64,000 nt of DNA, taken from contig NZ_SMFU01000007.1 in the NCBI RefSeq assembly GCF_004339595.1, positions 124,001 to 188,000 on the forward strand, read 5' to 3'. This DNA is from Marinobacterium mangrovicola. Lineage in GTDB: Bacteria; Pseudomonadota; Gammaproteobacteria; Pseudomonadales; Balneatricaceae. This document shows positions 8,547 to 17,230 of the stretch, piece by piece; positions within the stretch are counted from its first letter, which is position 1; each line of letters opens with the position of its first letter. Both the position numbers and the translations under genes were made by a program. The notes under the pieces are model-generated. The model saw only the letters and a list, made by a program, of their open reading frames with translations, did no database searches and had not been told where the DNA came from.

Positions 8547-9296
8547 TCAGAGCGATTGCTGCCCAGGGTTGGCCGGGTAGAGGAAGCCGTGAATGGCGGG
8601 CCCCGTTGGTTGCCCGGTGGGTGAGCCGCCTTCAGGTTCCAGGCTGATCCCGAAGGTCGCCTGTTTCAGCAGAGCCGGGTCGTATTGTTCCAGGCTGGTG
8701 CCATCGATCTCCATGCGGGCGTTAAGTACACCCACCGACCTGGGTTTTGGACCCAGCGGGTCGGCCTTGATCCACAACTGGTAGGATCTGCCGGGGATCG
8801 CCTCGGCGGTCACCGGGGTGATACTCAGGCTGCGGCTCTGCAGATCGACGCTGAGCATAAACGCGGGTTGCTGGTCGTCATGCTGAAACACGGCGACAAA
8901 GGATTGCGGCGCGAGCTCAGGGGTGGGTTTGTTCAGCAGCAGGATGCACAGTAGTACCGATGCGGCAGAGGCGAGGGCAGTGCTCCATTGCCAGCGCCTC
9001 AGGCGTAATTTAAGTGCAGCAAACTGCGCTTCGGCGGCCGCAGTCTCGCCCGGCCAATGCTGGGTGGACTCCAGTTCATCCAGGCGCTGTTCGATACGGG
9101 AGAACAGGTTGGGCCCCGGTTTGATCTCATCGATCTCATTGCCGAGCGGCGCAAGGCGGTTTTCCCAGGCCTGGATCAGCTGGTCGAGCTCCGGCTCTCG
9201 CTCGCGCCGGCGTTTCACATCAGCGCGTGCTTCTGGCTCCAGCGTACCGAGCACGAACTCTGCGGCCAGCATGTCGAGATCGTCGTGATCGCTCAT
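8547..9296 (-). CDS. Anti-sigma factor, RskA-like
   Basis: A 249-residue membrane anti-sigma protein. The N-terminal cytoplasmic helical domain (DMLAAEFVLGTLEPEAR, EPELDQLIQAWENRLAPL) is the sigma-binding part and lacks the zinc HxxxCxxC motif. One membrane segment lies at about 105-125 (STALASAASVLLCILLL). The periplasmic RskA-type C-terminal domain has the typical RSYQLWIKADPLGPKPRSVGVL stretch. ATG 9296 overlaps the sigma stop codon as TGATG, a translational-coupling arrangement, and is preferred over the GTG at 9308. It sequesters the sigma factor encoded just upstream. Confidence 0.9.
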   Translation of the reverse strand: MSDHDDLDMLAAEFVLGTLEPEARADVKRRREREPELDQLIQAWENRLAPLGNEIDEIKPGPNLFSRIEQRLDELESTQHWPGETAAAEAQFAALKLRLRRWQWSTALASAASVLLCILLLNKPTPELAPQSFVAVFQHDDQQPAFMLSVDLQSRSLSITPVTAEAIPGRSYQLWIKADPLGPKPRSVGVLNARMEIDGTSLEQYDPALLKQATFGISLEPEGGSPTGQPTGPAIHGFLYPANPGQQSL

Positions 9297-9847
9297 CAGC
9301 TCATACACCCTTTTAACTGTTTCAACGCCCGGTGCAGCCAGGTTTTAATGGTATTCACCGGCTGCTCGAACCGTTCCGCCAACTCGATACGGGAGAGGCC
9401 ATCAAGATAAGCCAGGCGAACCAGGTCGGCGCGGCCATCTTCAAGCTGCTTGAGGCAGTGCAGCAGTTGCTCCTGCTCTCGACTCTGCGCCAGTTTCTGC
9501 TCGCCGTCTGGAAAGTGGCCGGGCAGTTGATCGATCATCTCGTCAGCGTCGTTGGCAGCGGCTGGTTCTCGCCGGAGCTGGTCGATGGCGGTGTTGCGTG
9601 CCAGTGTCACCAGCCAAGTGATCGGCGAGGCTTTGCCCGCATCAAAGCTGCCCGCTTTCTGCCAGACCTTGATGTAAGCCTCCTGCAGCACCTCTTCGCT
9701 CCAGCGCTCATTTTTCAAGATACGCAAAACCGTACCATAAAGTTTCGCCGAGGTTGCGGCGTAAAGCTGGGCGAAGGCCTGGCGGTCTTTGCCGGCGCAA
9801 CGTTCGAGCATTTCGGTCAGAGAGGGCGTTCGATCGGATTCGCGCAT
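9296..9847 (-). CDS. ECF-type RNA polymerase sigma factor
   Basis: A 183-residue ECF sigma factor with start ATG 9847; an upstream TTG at 9901 would add 18 residues. Region 2 shows AFAQLYAATSAKLYGTVLRIL and the -10-binding segment AYIKVWQKAGSFD...ASPITWLVTLARNTAIDQLRR. Region 4 ends with LAYLDGLSRIELAERF and a HTH (QPVNTIKTWLHRALKQL). It is coupled to the RskA-like anti-sigma gene. In the SigK/RskA-type groups the inducing signal acts on the membrane anti-sigma factor; the signal here is unknown. Confidence 0.94.
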   Translation of the reverse strand: MRESDRTPSLTEMLERCAGKDRQAFAQLYAATSAKLYGTVLRILKNERWSEEVLQEAYIKVWQKAGSFDAGKASPITWLVTLARNTAIDQLRREPAAANDADEMIDQLPGHFPDGEQKLAQSREQEQLLHCLKQLEDGRADLVRLAYLDGLSRIELAERFEQPVNTIKTWLHRALKQLKGCMS

Positions 9848-10039
9848 CGGCAGGTCCGGTTCCAGTTTGGGCGGGAAGGATGTTTGGCCAGTTGTACGCA
9901 AAGAATAGCCGATAGACCACCTTCAGATGCGATTCGTGCTTCTTTGACCCCCCCAAGGAGCAACTGGTGCTTGGGGAGACTTTGCTCCAGAATTTGGCGT
10001 CAGCCAGATCAGTGACCAACAGCCAGGACCGAATTTGCA

Positions 10040-10633
10040 ATGAGCAACTCAATAGAACAGCTAGCCGACTTAACCGATTTTTTTATGGAGATTGATGCAC
10101 TGAAAAGCGTCGAGAGGCGCTCCTATATCGGCGGCGGTGCGCGGCTGGAAAACTCAGCGGAGCACTCCTGGCATCTGGCGATGGCGTGCTGGACGCTGGC
10201 GCGTCGCTTTGATCTGCCGGTATCGGAAGAGAAACTGATCAAGCTGGCATTGGTGCATGATCTGGGAGAGATCGATGCCGGCGATACCTTCCTTTATGCC
10301 AAGGAGCGCAGCGATGCGCATCAGCAGGAACGTCGGTGTGTCGCGCGGCTGGCTGCACACGATGGCAACAATATCGATGAGCTGAACGAGCTCTGGGAGG
10401 AGCAGGAGACAGGCTCCAGCCTGGAAACCCGTTTGTTGAAGGTGGCTGATCGTCTGCTACCGTTTCTGCTAAACGTGAAAAACGAGGGTAGAACCTGGCG
10501 GGATCTGGGAGTCAGTCGATCTCAGGTGTTGGCGGCTCATGCATTTATTGCCGATGAGTTTGAGCCGATTCATGCCTGGATGCTCGCCCAGATCGACAAC
10601 GCCGTGGCCAGGGGCTGGCTGAAACCGGACTAA
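10040..10633 (+). CDS. HD-domain phosphohydrolase, HDDC2/YfbR-like
   Basis: A 197-residue HD-superfamily protein. Metal ligands are visible in ENSAEHSWHLA (first His), LVHDLGEIDAGD (the HD pair) and the conserved later Asp in KVADRLLPFL. This arrangement fits the HDDC2/5'-deoxynucleotidase branch, which dephosphorylates deoxynucleoside monophosphates. Substrate is inferred from family. It is divergent from the ECF sigma gene. Confidence 0.87.
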   Translation: MSNSIEQLADLTDFFMEIDALKSVERRSYIGGGARLENSAEHSWHLAMACWTLARRFDLPVSEEKLIKLALVHDLGEIDAGDTFLYAKERSDAHQQERRCVARLAAHDGNNIDELNELWEEQETGSSLETRLLKVADRLLPFLLNVKNEGRTWRDLGVSRSQVLAAHAFIADEFEPIHAWMLAQIDNAVARGWLKPD

Positions 10634-10758
10634 CAGTCGATCTGCCGACCGCGTTTAAAATTCCTTGGCTTTCCCTCGGGCTAAGGCAAAACCGACCAGG
10701 GTCAGGCTGCGTATACAGGGACAAGGTAATTCGGTCTTTCTGTCAAAGGAGTGCGCTC

Positions 10759-11154
10759 ATGGCCCCTGTTCTCTATGTGCTTTTTATTCTCGCGGTAGCG
10801 CCTGTTTTTCTGGCTGGGATCGCCGTGCGTTGCCGACTCAAACAGTTCGGCAGCATCGATAATAATCACCCACGTTTGCAGCAAGGCCAGCTGGAAGGGG
10901 TGGGCGCGCGGGCGATGGCGGCGCAACAGAACGCATGGGAAGCTGCCATCGTGTTCGTTACCACGGTGTTTATTGCCTTCGCCGCGGGTGTATCCCTACA
11001 GGCCCTGACCTTGCCGGCACTGCTCTATCTGCTGTTTCGCGTGTTGCACGCTGCCTTTTATCTGATGAATCTGGCAACGCTGCGCAGTCTGGTGTTCTGC
11101 GGCGGGCTCTTCACCTGTGTCTATATTGTTGGTCTTGCAGCGGTTACCGCCTAA
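10759..11154 (+). CDS. MAPEG-family membrane protein
   Basis: A 131-residue protein with four hydrophobic segments and the MAPEG-like conserved features ARAMAAQQNAWEA and LYLLFRVLHAAFY. AAAGGAGTGCGCTC precedes ATG 10759. MAPEG proteins include microsomal glutathione transferases; many bacterial ones have no assigned reaction. It stands alone. Confidence 0.88.
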   Translation: MAPVLYVLFILAVAPVFLAGIAVRCRLKQFGSIDNNHPRLQQGQLEGVGARAMAAQQNAWEAAIVFVTTVFIAFAAGVSLQALTLPALLYLLFRVLHAAFYLMNLATLRSLVFCGGLFTCVYIVGLAAVTA

Positions 11155-11294
11155 AGGCCAGAGCGGGGTGATAAGCCGACTATAAAAAACTGGGCCAACA
11201 TGGCAGAATGAGCGCCGCATTTTTTACGTTAGTTCGGTTGCTACTCCCTTTTATTCATTTGCCCGCTAGTTTCGCCGTCGAGGTTGTGCCCTGT

Positions 11295-11720
11295 ATGTGT
11301 CTGTTTATCCGACGTTTTTTTCGGGTTGTCCCGGTTGTTATGATGCCCCTTCTGCTGTCCGCCTGTGTTACCGATGGCTTTATCAAGCAGGAAGACGCCG
11401 CGACTGAAGCAGCCTACGATATGGGCTTTCACGATGGTCGCCACAGTGGCCTGCAGGGCGCCGATGAGCTCTCACCCGCGTTGATCAAGGATCTTGGCCG
11501 TTACGCCGATGATGAGGCATACCGCCAGGGTTGGAATGCTGGTGAAGCGGAGGGCCTGCGTATCCGTAAGCAGCTGGCTTCTTTGCGCCAGGAAAAACGT
11601 GTTGATGCGGGCAAGCCCAAGCGCCAAAACCGTCCGATTCCCGATATCTCCAAGCCGGAAGAGGAGGTGCTGGAAACCAATCCTCTGCAGCCGCGAGACT
11701 CATCCAGCATCAAATTCTGA
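11295..11720 (+). CDS. Small lipoprotein of unknown function
   Basis: With ATG 11295 the protein has 141 residues, a basic N terminus (LFIRRFFR), a hydrophobic stretch and lipobox LLSAC. The ORF extends to an ATG at 11208, but that would put a long extra hydrophobic segment before the signal. The mature part is charged (YDMGFHDGRHSGLQGAD, EGLRIRKQLASLRQEKR) and ends in a Pro/Lys-rich disordered tail. No family is recognised. A clear Shine-Dalgarno sequence is not seen, so the start is uncertain. Confidence 0.65.
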   Translation: MCLFIRRFFRVVPVVMMPLLLSACVTDGFIKQEDAATEAAYDMGFHDGRHSGLQGADELSPALIKDLGRYADDEAYRQGWNAGEAEGLRIRKQLASLRQEKRVDAGKPKRQNRPIPDISKPEEEVLETNPLQPRDSSSIKF

Positions 11721-11810
11721 TCGTTTAGATCCCGATACAAGCGCCGTTCAGGAGGCAGGAGCCGATTTTCGAGTCTAGAGTTAGGGTGTCGAATATAAGA
11801 GAGAGACGCC

Positions 11811-12281
11811 ATGCTACTCAAAGGTTCCTGCCACTGCGGCGCAGTGCACTTCAGTGTTGAATCCCCTCACCCTTATCCGTACAACCTCTGTTACTGCTCT
11901 ATCTGCCGCAAGACGGCGGGCGGTGGCGGCTTTGCTATCAATCTGGGGGCGCTAGCCGAATCCCTGGAGGTAGAGGGCTCGGAAAACCTGAGCATCTATC
12001 ACGCCCGCATCAACGATGAGAAAAGTAACGCCGAGCGTCACTTCTGTGCCACCTGTGGCAGCGCACTCTGGGTCTATGACAGCCGCTGGCCGGAGCTGAT
12101 CCATCCCTTTGCTTCCGCCATCGATACCGAGCTGCCGGTGCCGCCGCAGCGCACTCATTTGATGCTGGCCAGCAAAGCCAGCTGGGTGCCGGTCGATGCC
12201 GACGAAGACGACCAGTGTTTTGAGGAGTATCCGGAGGAGAGCCTGGCCCAGTGGCATGAGCGTAACGGACTGGTAAGCTGA
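11811..12281 (+). CDS. GFA-family (CENP-V/GFA domain) protein
   Basis: A 156-residue GFA protein. Zinc Cys are in CHCGAVHFSV, CYCSICRKTAG and CATCGSALWVY. It is longer at the C terminus than the copy at 5331 and differs in sequence, so the two are not a recent duplication. GAGAGAGACGCC precedes ATG 11811. Substrate is unknown. It ends before a strong bidirectional terminator. Confidence 0.9.
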   Translation: MLLKGSCHCGAVHFSVESPHPYPYNLCYCSICRKTAGGGGFAINLGALAESLEVEGSENLSIYHARINDEKSNAERHFCATCGSALWVYDSRWPELIHPFASAIDTELPVPPQRTHLMLASKASWVPVDADEDDQCFEEYPEESLAQWHERNGLVS

Positions 12282-12345
12282 GTCTTGACCGCTCTGCCAA
12301 TCGAAATATCGACGGTCGGGGCTGGCTGGTGCTTGGTGTAAAAGA

Positions 12346-12385
12346 AGACCGCGCCCCACTCATTTGCGGGGCGCGGTCTTTTTTT
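12346..12385. terminator. Strong bidirectional rho-independent terminator
   Basis: AGACCGCGCCCC (12346-12357) pairs perfectly with GGGGCGCGGTCT (12368-12379), a 12-base stem with a 10-base loop. T-run TCTTTTTTTC follows on the plus strand, and the A-rich AAAGA before it gives U-rich RNA on the minus strand. It serves the GFA gene (+) and the convergent chemoreceptor gene (-). Confidence 0.95.
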
Positions 12386-12426
12386 CGATCTGAATCGTGC
12401 CTGTTGCGCAGGCACTATCTCTACAG

Positions 12427-14073
12427 TTACAGACGGAACTGTTTGACCTGACGATCCAGCTGGTGTGAGAGCTCCTGCAACTGACGGCTGGACTCGGACA
12501 GCTGGTCGGCAATCTGGGTGGTCTCGGCGGTGAGCATGCTGATCTCCTCGACACTCTGGTTCATGTCGTTCACCACCATCGACTGCTCTTCCGTGGCGGT
12601 GGCCACCTGAATGTTCATTTCGCTGATACTGCTGATATGGCGGACGATTCGGTCCAGCGCCGCGGTGGTTTCAGTCGACTGTTCCGCCACCGTATTGCTC
12701 TGGTCGCGGCTTTCATTGGTCGCCCGCACTGACAGACTGGTTTGCTGGTGCAGTTTGGCGATCATGGTCTGGATCTCATCGGCCGATGCGGCGGAGCGGC
12801 TGGCCAGGTTGCGAACCTCGTCGGCAACCACCGCAAAGCCGCGGCCCTGGTCGCCGGCACGTGCCGCCTCGATGGCAGCGTTCAGTGCCAGCAGGTTGGT
12901 CTGTTCGGAGATGGCGCGGATGGTTTCCAGAATGCTGCCAATCGCTTCCGCCTCAGTGGCGAGAGAACCGATCTGGGTGCTGACGCCGGCAAGTTCGGTT
13001 GAGAGTGCCCTGACGTTATCACGGGCGCGGTTGATGATCTCACTGCTGCTGTTAGCCTCGGTATTGGCATCCTGAGCCGCATTCGCTGCGTCAGATGCAT
13101 TGCCGGCGATGCTTTCCACGGCGCTACCAAGCTCGGTGATCGCCGCAGCAATCTGGGTCGAGCGGTCGTTTTCACGCATGCAGTTATTGAGGGTCTGCTG
13201 CGCCCGCATCGCCACGTCGGCGGCGGTGCTGGCCAGGAGCTGGGAATTATCAGCCACGGAGCTAAGGGTGTCGTTCATGCGCTGGGTGAAGGTATCGAAG
13301 TCGCTGCCGATATCCGCCAGCTCGTCGCGGCCGGTCAGTCCAACCCGTTGTGACAGATCCAGGTTGGTCACAGCCTGGTTGATGTGAGACTTCAACGTCT
13401 TAACCCGGTTGTTAAGACGAATAAGAATGATAGCGGCAAGGACGACAGAGATCAGCAACGCAGCACCGATCAGCATAATCAGGGTATTGCGGCTGCTGAC
13501 ATAGTTATGTTCGCTGTGGTTGTAGATGTCGTGGGCGTTAGCGAGCTGCTTGTCGAGCAGATCGTTCACCTGTTTGCGCATGTCGCCATAGCTTCTCGCA
13601 TAATCCTGCTGATAAAGACGGTGTGCTTCCGACATGCGACCCTGCTCTAGCGCGTCGAGCATCGGACTCAGCGTATTGGTCCGCACACGGTTAAACAGCT
13701 CGAGCAGCTTCTGAAGCTCCGCTCGGTCGCCCGGGTTTACCTGAGCATCGCGGGCGTCAGTCAGTGACTGAACCATCGCCGGGATATCTTCCTCCCGAGT
13801 TTCTCTGATCCGCGTGACCAACCCCTTTTCATCTTTAAGATCGTCGATGCTTTGCAGCAGCATCATATCGATGCCTACGCGCATACGCGGGATTCGCGAT
13901 GCCACTTCTGCCAGGGCGCGCATTGGATTGCTGGTGTTTTGTGACAGCAGCAGGGTGTCTTGCTGCAGTGCCTGCAGGCTGCGAAGGCCTCCCCAGCCGA
14001 TAAGAATCAGCGTCAGGCAGGGTACGAGAACAGCGGTGGTGAACTGGGCTTTAAGGCTAAGCTTCCCTAGCAT
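12427..14073 (-). CDS. Methyl-accepting chemotaxis protein
   Basis: A 548-residue chemoreceptor of the Tar/Tsr layout. Membrane segment 1 is at about 9-30, followed by a helical periplasmic ligand domain (about 35-185, four-helix-bundle type with [19 protein letters not shown]), membrane segment 2 at about 192-213, a HAMP domain and a cytoplasmic coiled coil. The signalling tip has [18 protein letters not shown] and [16 protein letters not shown]. No CheR-tethering pentapeptide is visible at the C terminus (KQFRL). The ligand is unknown. Confidence 0.96.
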   Translation of the reverse strand: MLGKLSLKAQFTTAVLVPCLTLILIGWGGLRSLQALQQDTLLLSQNTSNPMRALAEVASRIPRMRVGIDMMLLQSIDDLKDEKGLVTRIRETREEDIPAMVQSLTDARDAQVNPGDRAELQKLLELFNRVRTNTLSPMLDALEQGRMSEAHRLYQQDYARSYGDMRKQVNDLLDKQLANAHDIYNHSEHNYVSSRNTLIMLIGAALLISVVLAAIILIRLNNRVKTLKSHINQAVTNLDLSQRVGLTGRDELADIGSDFDTFTQRMNDTLSSVADNSQLLASTAADVAMRAQQTLNNCMRENDRSTQIAAAITELGSAVESIAGNASDAANAAQDANTEANSSSEIINRARDNVRALSTELAGVSTQIGSLATEAEAIGSILETIRAISEQTNLLALNAAIEAARAGDQGRGFAVVADEVRNLASRSAASADEIQTMIAKLHQQTSLSVRATNESRDQSNTVAEQSTETTAALDRIVRHISSISEMNIQVATATEEQSMVVNDMNQSVEEISMLTAETTQIADQLSESSRQLQELSHQLDRQVKQFRL

Positions 14074-14357
14074 CGGGTTTTCCTTGGCTATGGTGTCTGT
14101 GGGACTGCGTGTCGCAACGTGAGAATATTTACTGCCTTATCAAAAGGTTGCCCTGGAAACAGGAAAAATCTCACACAGTTGGGGTTATCGGCCAGTGCTC
14201 CCGGTTGGTTGAGCGGTAATTACAGCCGTAGCAAAAAATGTATGTTGCGTATCTGTGAAGAGTAGCAGCGATCTTTGGCGGCGAGATGGCAACATGGCGG
14301 TGGTAGCGATTTTCGGTCTACGCTGAGGGTAATGTCTGCAAGTCTTGGCAAATAAGG

Positions 14358-16109
14358 ATGAAGGCGATGTCGATGATGGATAGGTCTGGCGCGAAAATGC
14401 TGGGGGCTATGGCGCTCTTTACCAGCATTACGCTTAGCGGCGCTGCCAATGTGAGAGCAGAAGCGATCCTTGAAGGTGATCGCAGCGTCCCGGTGGAGGC
14501 GCGCAACGGCATGGTGGTGACCAGTCACTACCTCGCCACCGATGAGGCGCTTCGCGTGCTGGAAGAGGGCGGTAACGCAATAGATGCCGCCGTCACGGCG
14601 GCGTTTGCGCTGGCGGTAACCCAGCCTCGCTCCGGCAATATCGGGGGCGGCGGCTTTATGCTGGTCTCCTCGGAGGAAAGCGGTGAGGTCAACGCCATCG
14701 ATTATCGTGAGACCGCGCCGGCCGCGGCCAGTCGCGATATGTACCTGGATGAAAACGGCGAGGTGGTTACCGATCGCAGCCGCTTTACTCATAAAGCAGC
14801 GGGTGTGCCGGGAACCGTGGCCGGTCTGGCGCTGGCGCTGGATAAGTACGGCACCATCAGCCTGAAAGAAGCGCTGGCGCCTGCCATCAAACTGGCGGAC
14901 GAGGGATTTGTGATTCCACCCCGTTTTGCCCAGGGGATAGAGTCTCAGGCGGAACGTCTGAAGCAGTTTGAATCCAGTCGCACGGTGTTCTTCAAGCAGG
15001 ATGGCAGCCTCTATCAAGCGGGCGAGCTTTTTGTGCAGAAGGATCTGGCGGCGACACTCAAGCGTATTGCCGAGCAGGGTGTGAAAGGCTTTTACGAAGG
15101 CGAAACTGCCGACCTGATCGTGGCCGAGATGCAGCGCGGCGGCGGCCTGACCACCCATGAAGATCTGAAAAACTACCAGCCGGTGATCCGCAAGCCGGTG
15201 CACGGCAACTACCGCGGCTACGATATCTACTCCATGAGCCCGCCCAGCTCCGGCGGTACCCATATCGTGCAGATCCTGAATATCCTTGAAGGATTCCCGA
15301 TCAGCGACAGCGGATTGAACTCGGCGAAAACCATCCATCTGATGGCCGAAGCGATGAAGCGCGCCTATGCGGATCGTTCCGAGTACCTGGGGGATACCGA
15401 CTTTGTCGATGTGCCGTTGAAGGGGCTGACCTCCACGGATTATGCCGCCAGCCTGCGGCAGCAGATCGACCCGGAGCAAGCCACGCCCAGCGTAGAGATC
15501 AAACCCGGCAATCCGGCACCCTATGAAAGCAACGAGACCACTCATTTCTCCATCGTCGACAAGTACGGCAACGCAGTATCGAACACCTACACCATCAACT
15601 TCAGCTACGGTTCCCACATTGTGGTGGATGGTGCCGGTTTCCTGCTCAACAATGAGATGGACGACTTCAGCGCCAAGCCCGGTGTGCCCAACGCCTATGG
15701 GCTGATTGGCGGTGAGGCCAACAAGATCGAGCCAAACAAGCGGATGCTCAGCTCCATGTCGCCCACCATCGTGAAGAAGGAGGGGAAAAACTTTATCGTC
15801 ACCGGCAGCCCTGGCGGTTCGCGCATTATCACCACGACCCTGCAGGTGCTGATGAACGTGATCGACCATAACCTGAATATTCAGGCAGCGGTGAATGCAC
15901 CGCGTATCCATCACCAGTGGGTGCCGGACGAGATCCGTATTGAGCAGGGGATCAGCCCCGATACCATCAAGCTGCTCGAGGGCATGGGCCATACGGTCGT
16001 GCAGAAAACGGCAATGGGGGCGATTCAGTCGATCATGGTCGGTGAGGATGGCACCTTTTATGGCGGCGCCGACCCGCGTCGCAGCACCTCTTCCGCCAAG
16101 GGATACTGA
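14358..16109 (+). CDS. ggt: Gamma-glutamyltransferase
   Basis: A 583-residue periplasmic enzyme that cleaves and transfers the gamma-glutamyl group of glutathione. The N-terminal signal ends near AANVRAEA. The precursor self-cleaves before the catalytic Thr394 in NETTHFSIVD, giving large and small subunits. Substrate-binding features include IDYRETAP, SNTYTINFSYGS and GSPGGSRIITT. Length matches E. coli Ggt (580). A 590-codon ORF on the opposite strand over the same region is a shadow. AATAAGG just before ATG 14358 serves as RBS. Confidence 0.97.
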   Translation: MKAMSMMDRSGAKMLGAMALFTSITLSGAANVRAEAILEGDRSVPVEARNGMVVTSHYLATDEALRVLEEGGNAIDAAVTAAFALAVTQPRSGNIGGGGFMLVSSEESGEVNAIDYRETAPAAASRDMYLDENGEVVTDRSRFTHKAAGVPGTVAGLALALDKYGTISLKEALAPAIKLADEGFVIPPRFAQGIESQAERLKQFESSRTVFFKQDGSLYQAGELFVQKDLAATLKRIAEQGVKGFYEGETADLIVAEMQRGGGLTTHEDLKNYQPVIRKPVHGNYRGYDIYSMSPPSSGGTHIVQILNILEGFPISDSGLNSAKTIHLMAEAMKRAYADRSEYLGDTDFVDVPLKGLTSTDYAASLRQQIDPEQATPSVEIKPGNPAPYESNETTHFSIVDKYGNAVSNTYTINFSYGSHIVVDGAGFLLNNEMDDFSAKPGVPNAYGLIGGEANKIEPNKRMLSSMSPTIVKKEGKNFIVTGSPGGSRIITTTLQVLMNVIDHNLNIQAAVNAPRIHHQWVPDEIRIEQGISPDTIKLLEGMGHTVVQKTAMGAIQSIMVGEDGTFYGGADPRRSTSSAKGY

Positions 16110-16128
16110 GCTGCGACCTCTTTCAGCG

Positions 16129-17082
16129 TCAGCCCTGTCTTAAAGACGGTTGGTAGCCGCCGGGGACACCGGCGGTAACCACCGCGACCGCATCGTGGGC
16201 ATGCAGGCTCTCCTGATGCTCCACCCTGATCCAGAAATCCTTCACCTCGTCTCGCTGGGAAAGCGCTTGGCTGATGCGGCGTGCGGCATCCTCACAGAAC
16301 ATCAGGTTGCTGCCGTTCAAACGGGCGAACGCCTGTTCGTCCTCCCGTTTGACCGCCGTCTGCACCGGTGTGCCCAGCGCGCCTTCCACTGCGGCTATCA
16401 GTGACTCGATCTCAAAGGCTGGGGCGTCTTCTTTAAGAGCCAGCTTAAGCTTCGCCCAGGAGCGCTGGCTGTGTGGCGTCGCCAGGGAGCCATTTGTTAG
16501 TAGCCATTCCCTGACTTCCTCCAGCGTCATCCTGGCCCGGTCGGCAAAGTCCGAGTCCAGTGCCTCGACAAGCAGTTGGCGGGATAAAGAGGCGGAGCAG
16601 GGGCAGGTGCTGGAGTAGGGGATTGCCAGTTCCAGCTCGATCAGCAGATCGTCTTGTAGCCTGGCATGAATGGCGGCTGGATACTCCTTCCAGCCACTGT
16701 TTTCGCTTTTCAGTGCAGGGCGCCGCGACAGGTAGGGAAACTGTACGGAAAGGCCTGCGGCATGGCTGATATCCCTGTGGGTCTCCAGTTGCTGCCAGAG
16801 AAAGCTGCTCAATACCGCGGGGGACAGCGGTGTGGATTCCGCCAGCTGCTCCAGCAGCAGATAGAGCCGCGACATATGGATCCCTTTCACCTCCGGGCGG
16901 GCGATATCGACATGAATATCCGCCTTGCCCTGCAGCGGCAGAGAACCGCGTTCGGCTTCCATAATCTGCAGAGGCAGAGCCATACCGGACATGCCGACCC
17001 AGTCCAGCCGGCTACTGATACCGGCTTTGGCGGAGGATGCGATATCGGGAAGATGATTTGGTGTGATGCTGAGGCTGTTCAT
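16129..17082 (-). CDS. folE2: GTP cyclohydrolase FolE2 (type IB)
   Basis: A 317-residue GCYH-IB enzyme: GTP to 7,8-dihydroneopterin triphosphate, the first step of folate and queuosine-type pathways. Family motifs visible are KGIHMSRLY, STCPCSASLSRQ (metal/catalytic Cys), TPHSQRS, NLMFCEDAARR and ESLHAHDAV. FolE2 can use metals other than zinc and often backs up zinc-dependent FolE under zinc starvation. The 17-base palindrome 33 bases upstream is a near-consensus Zur operator, which fits that role well. Confidence 0.96.
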   Translation of the reverse strand: MNSLSITPNHLPDIASSAKAGISSRLDWVGMSGMALPLQIMEAERGSLPLQGKADIHVDIARPEVKGIHMSRLYLLLEQLAESTPLSPAVLSSFLWQQLETHRDISHAAGLSVQFPYLSRRPALKSENSGWKEYPAAIHARLQDDLLIELELAIPYSSTCPCSASLSRQLLVEALDSDFADRARMTLEEVREWLLTNGSLATPHSQRSWAKLKLALKEDAPAFEIESLIAAVEGALGTPVQTAVKREDEQAFARLNGSNLMFCEDAARRISQALSQRDEVKDFWIRVEHQESLHAHDAVAVVTAGVPGGYQPSLRQG

Positions 17083-17114
17083 CCTGAATCTCTTGGACGG
17101 TTGAATTAATAGTT

Positions 17115-17131
17115 ATGTTATAAAATAACAT
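17115..17131. promoter_or_regulatory. Zur-type zinc-starvation operator upstream of folE2
   Basis: ATGTTAT-AAA-ATAACAT is a perfect 7-base inverted repeat 33 bases before the folE2 start. It matches the gammaproteobacterial Zur box pattern (TGTTATAnnATAACA type). Under zinc sufficiency Zur would repress folE2. The next upstream gene is on the same strand, so the site acts on folE2 only. Confidence 0.8.
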
Positions 17132-17230
17132 TTAATTCTTTTGTCCGCAGTAGATCGATCATTCGCTTGTCCACCAGAGCGGAGGGCTCTGCGTGCACTT
17201 TAAGTTGCTATTCGCGCATACGCTGGCGAT

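Noticed and set aside
14220-15992. 590-codon ORF on the minus strand opposite ggt
   Set aside because: It lies entirely antisense to a full-length gamma-glutamyltransferase with all catalytic motifs, and its protein has no recognisable domain and low-complexity His/Gly composition typical of shadow frames in GC-rich genes.
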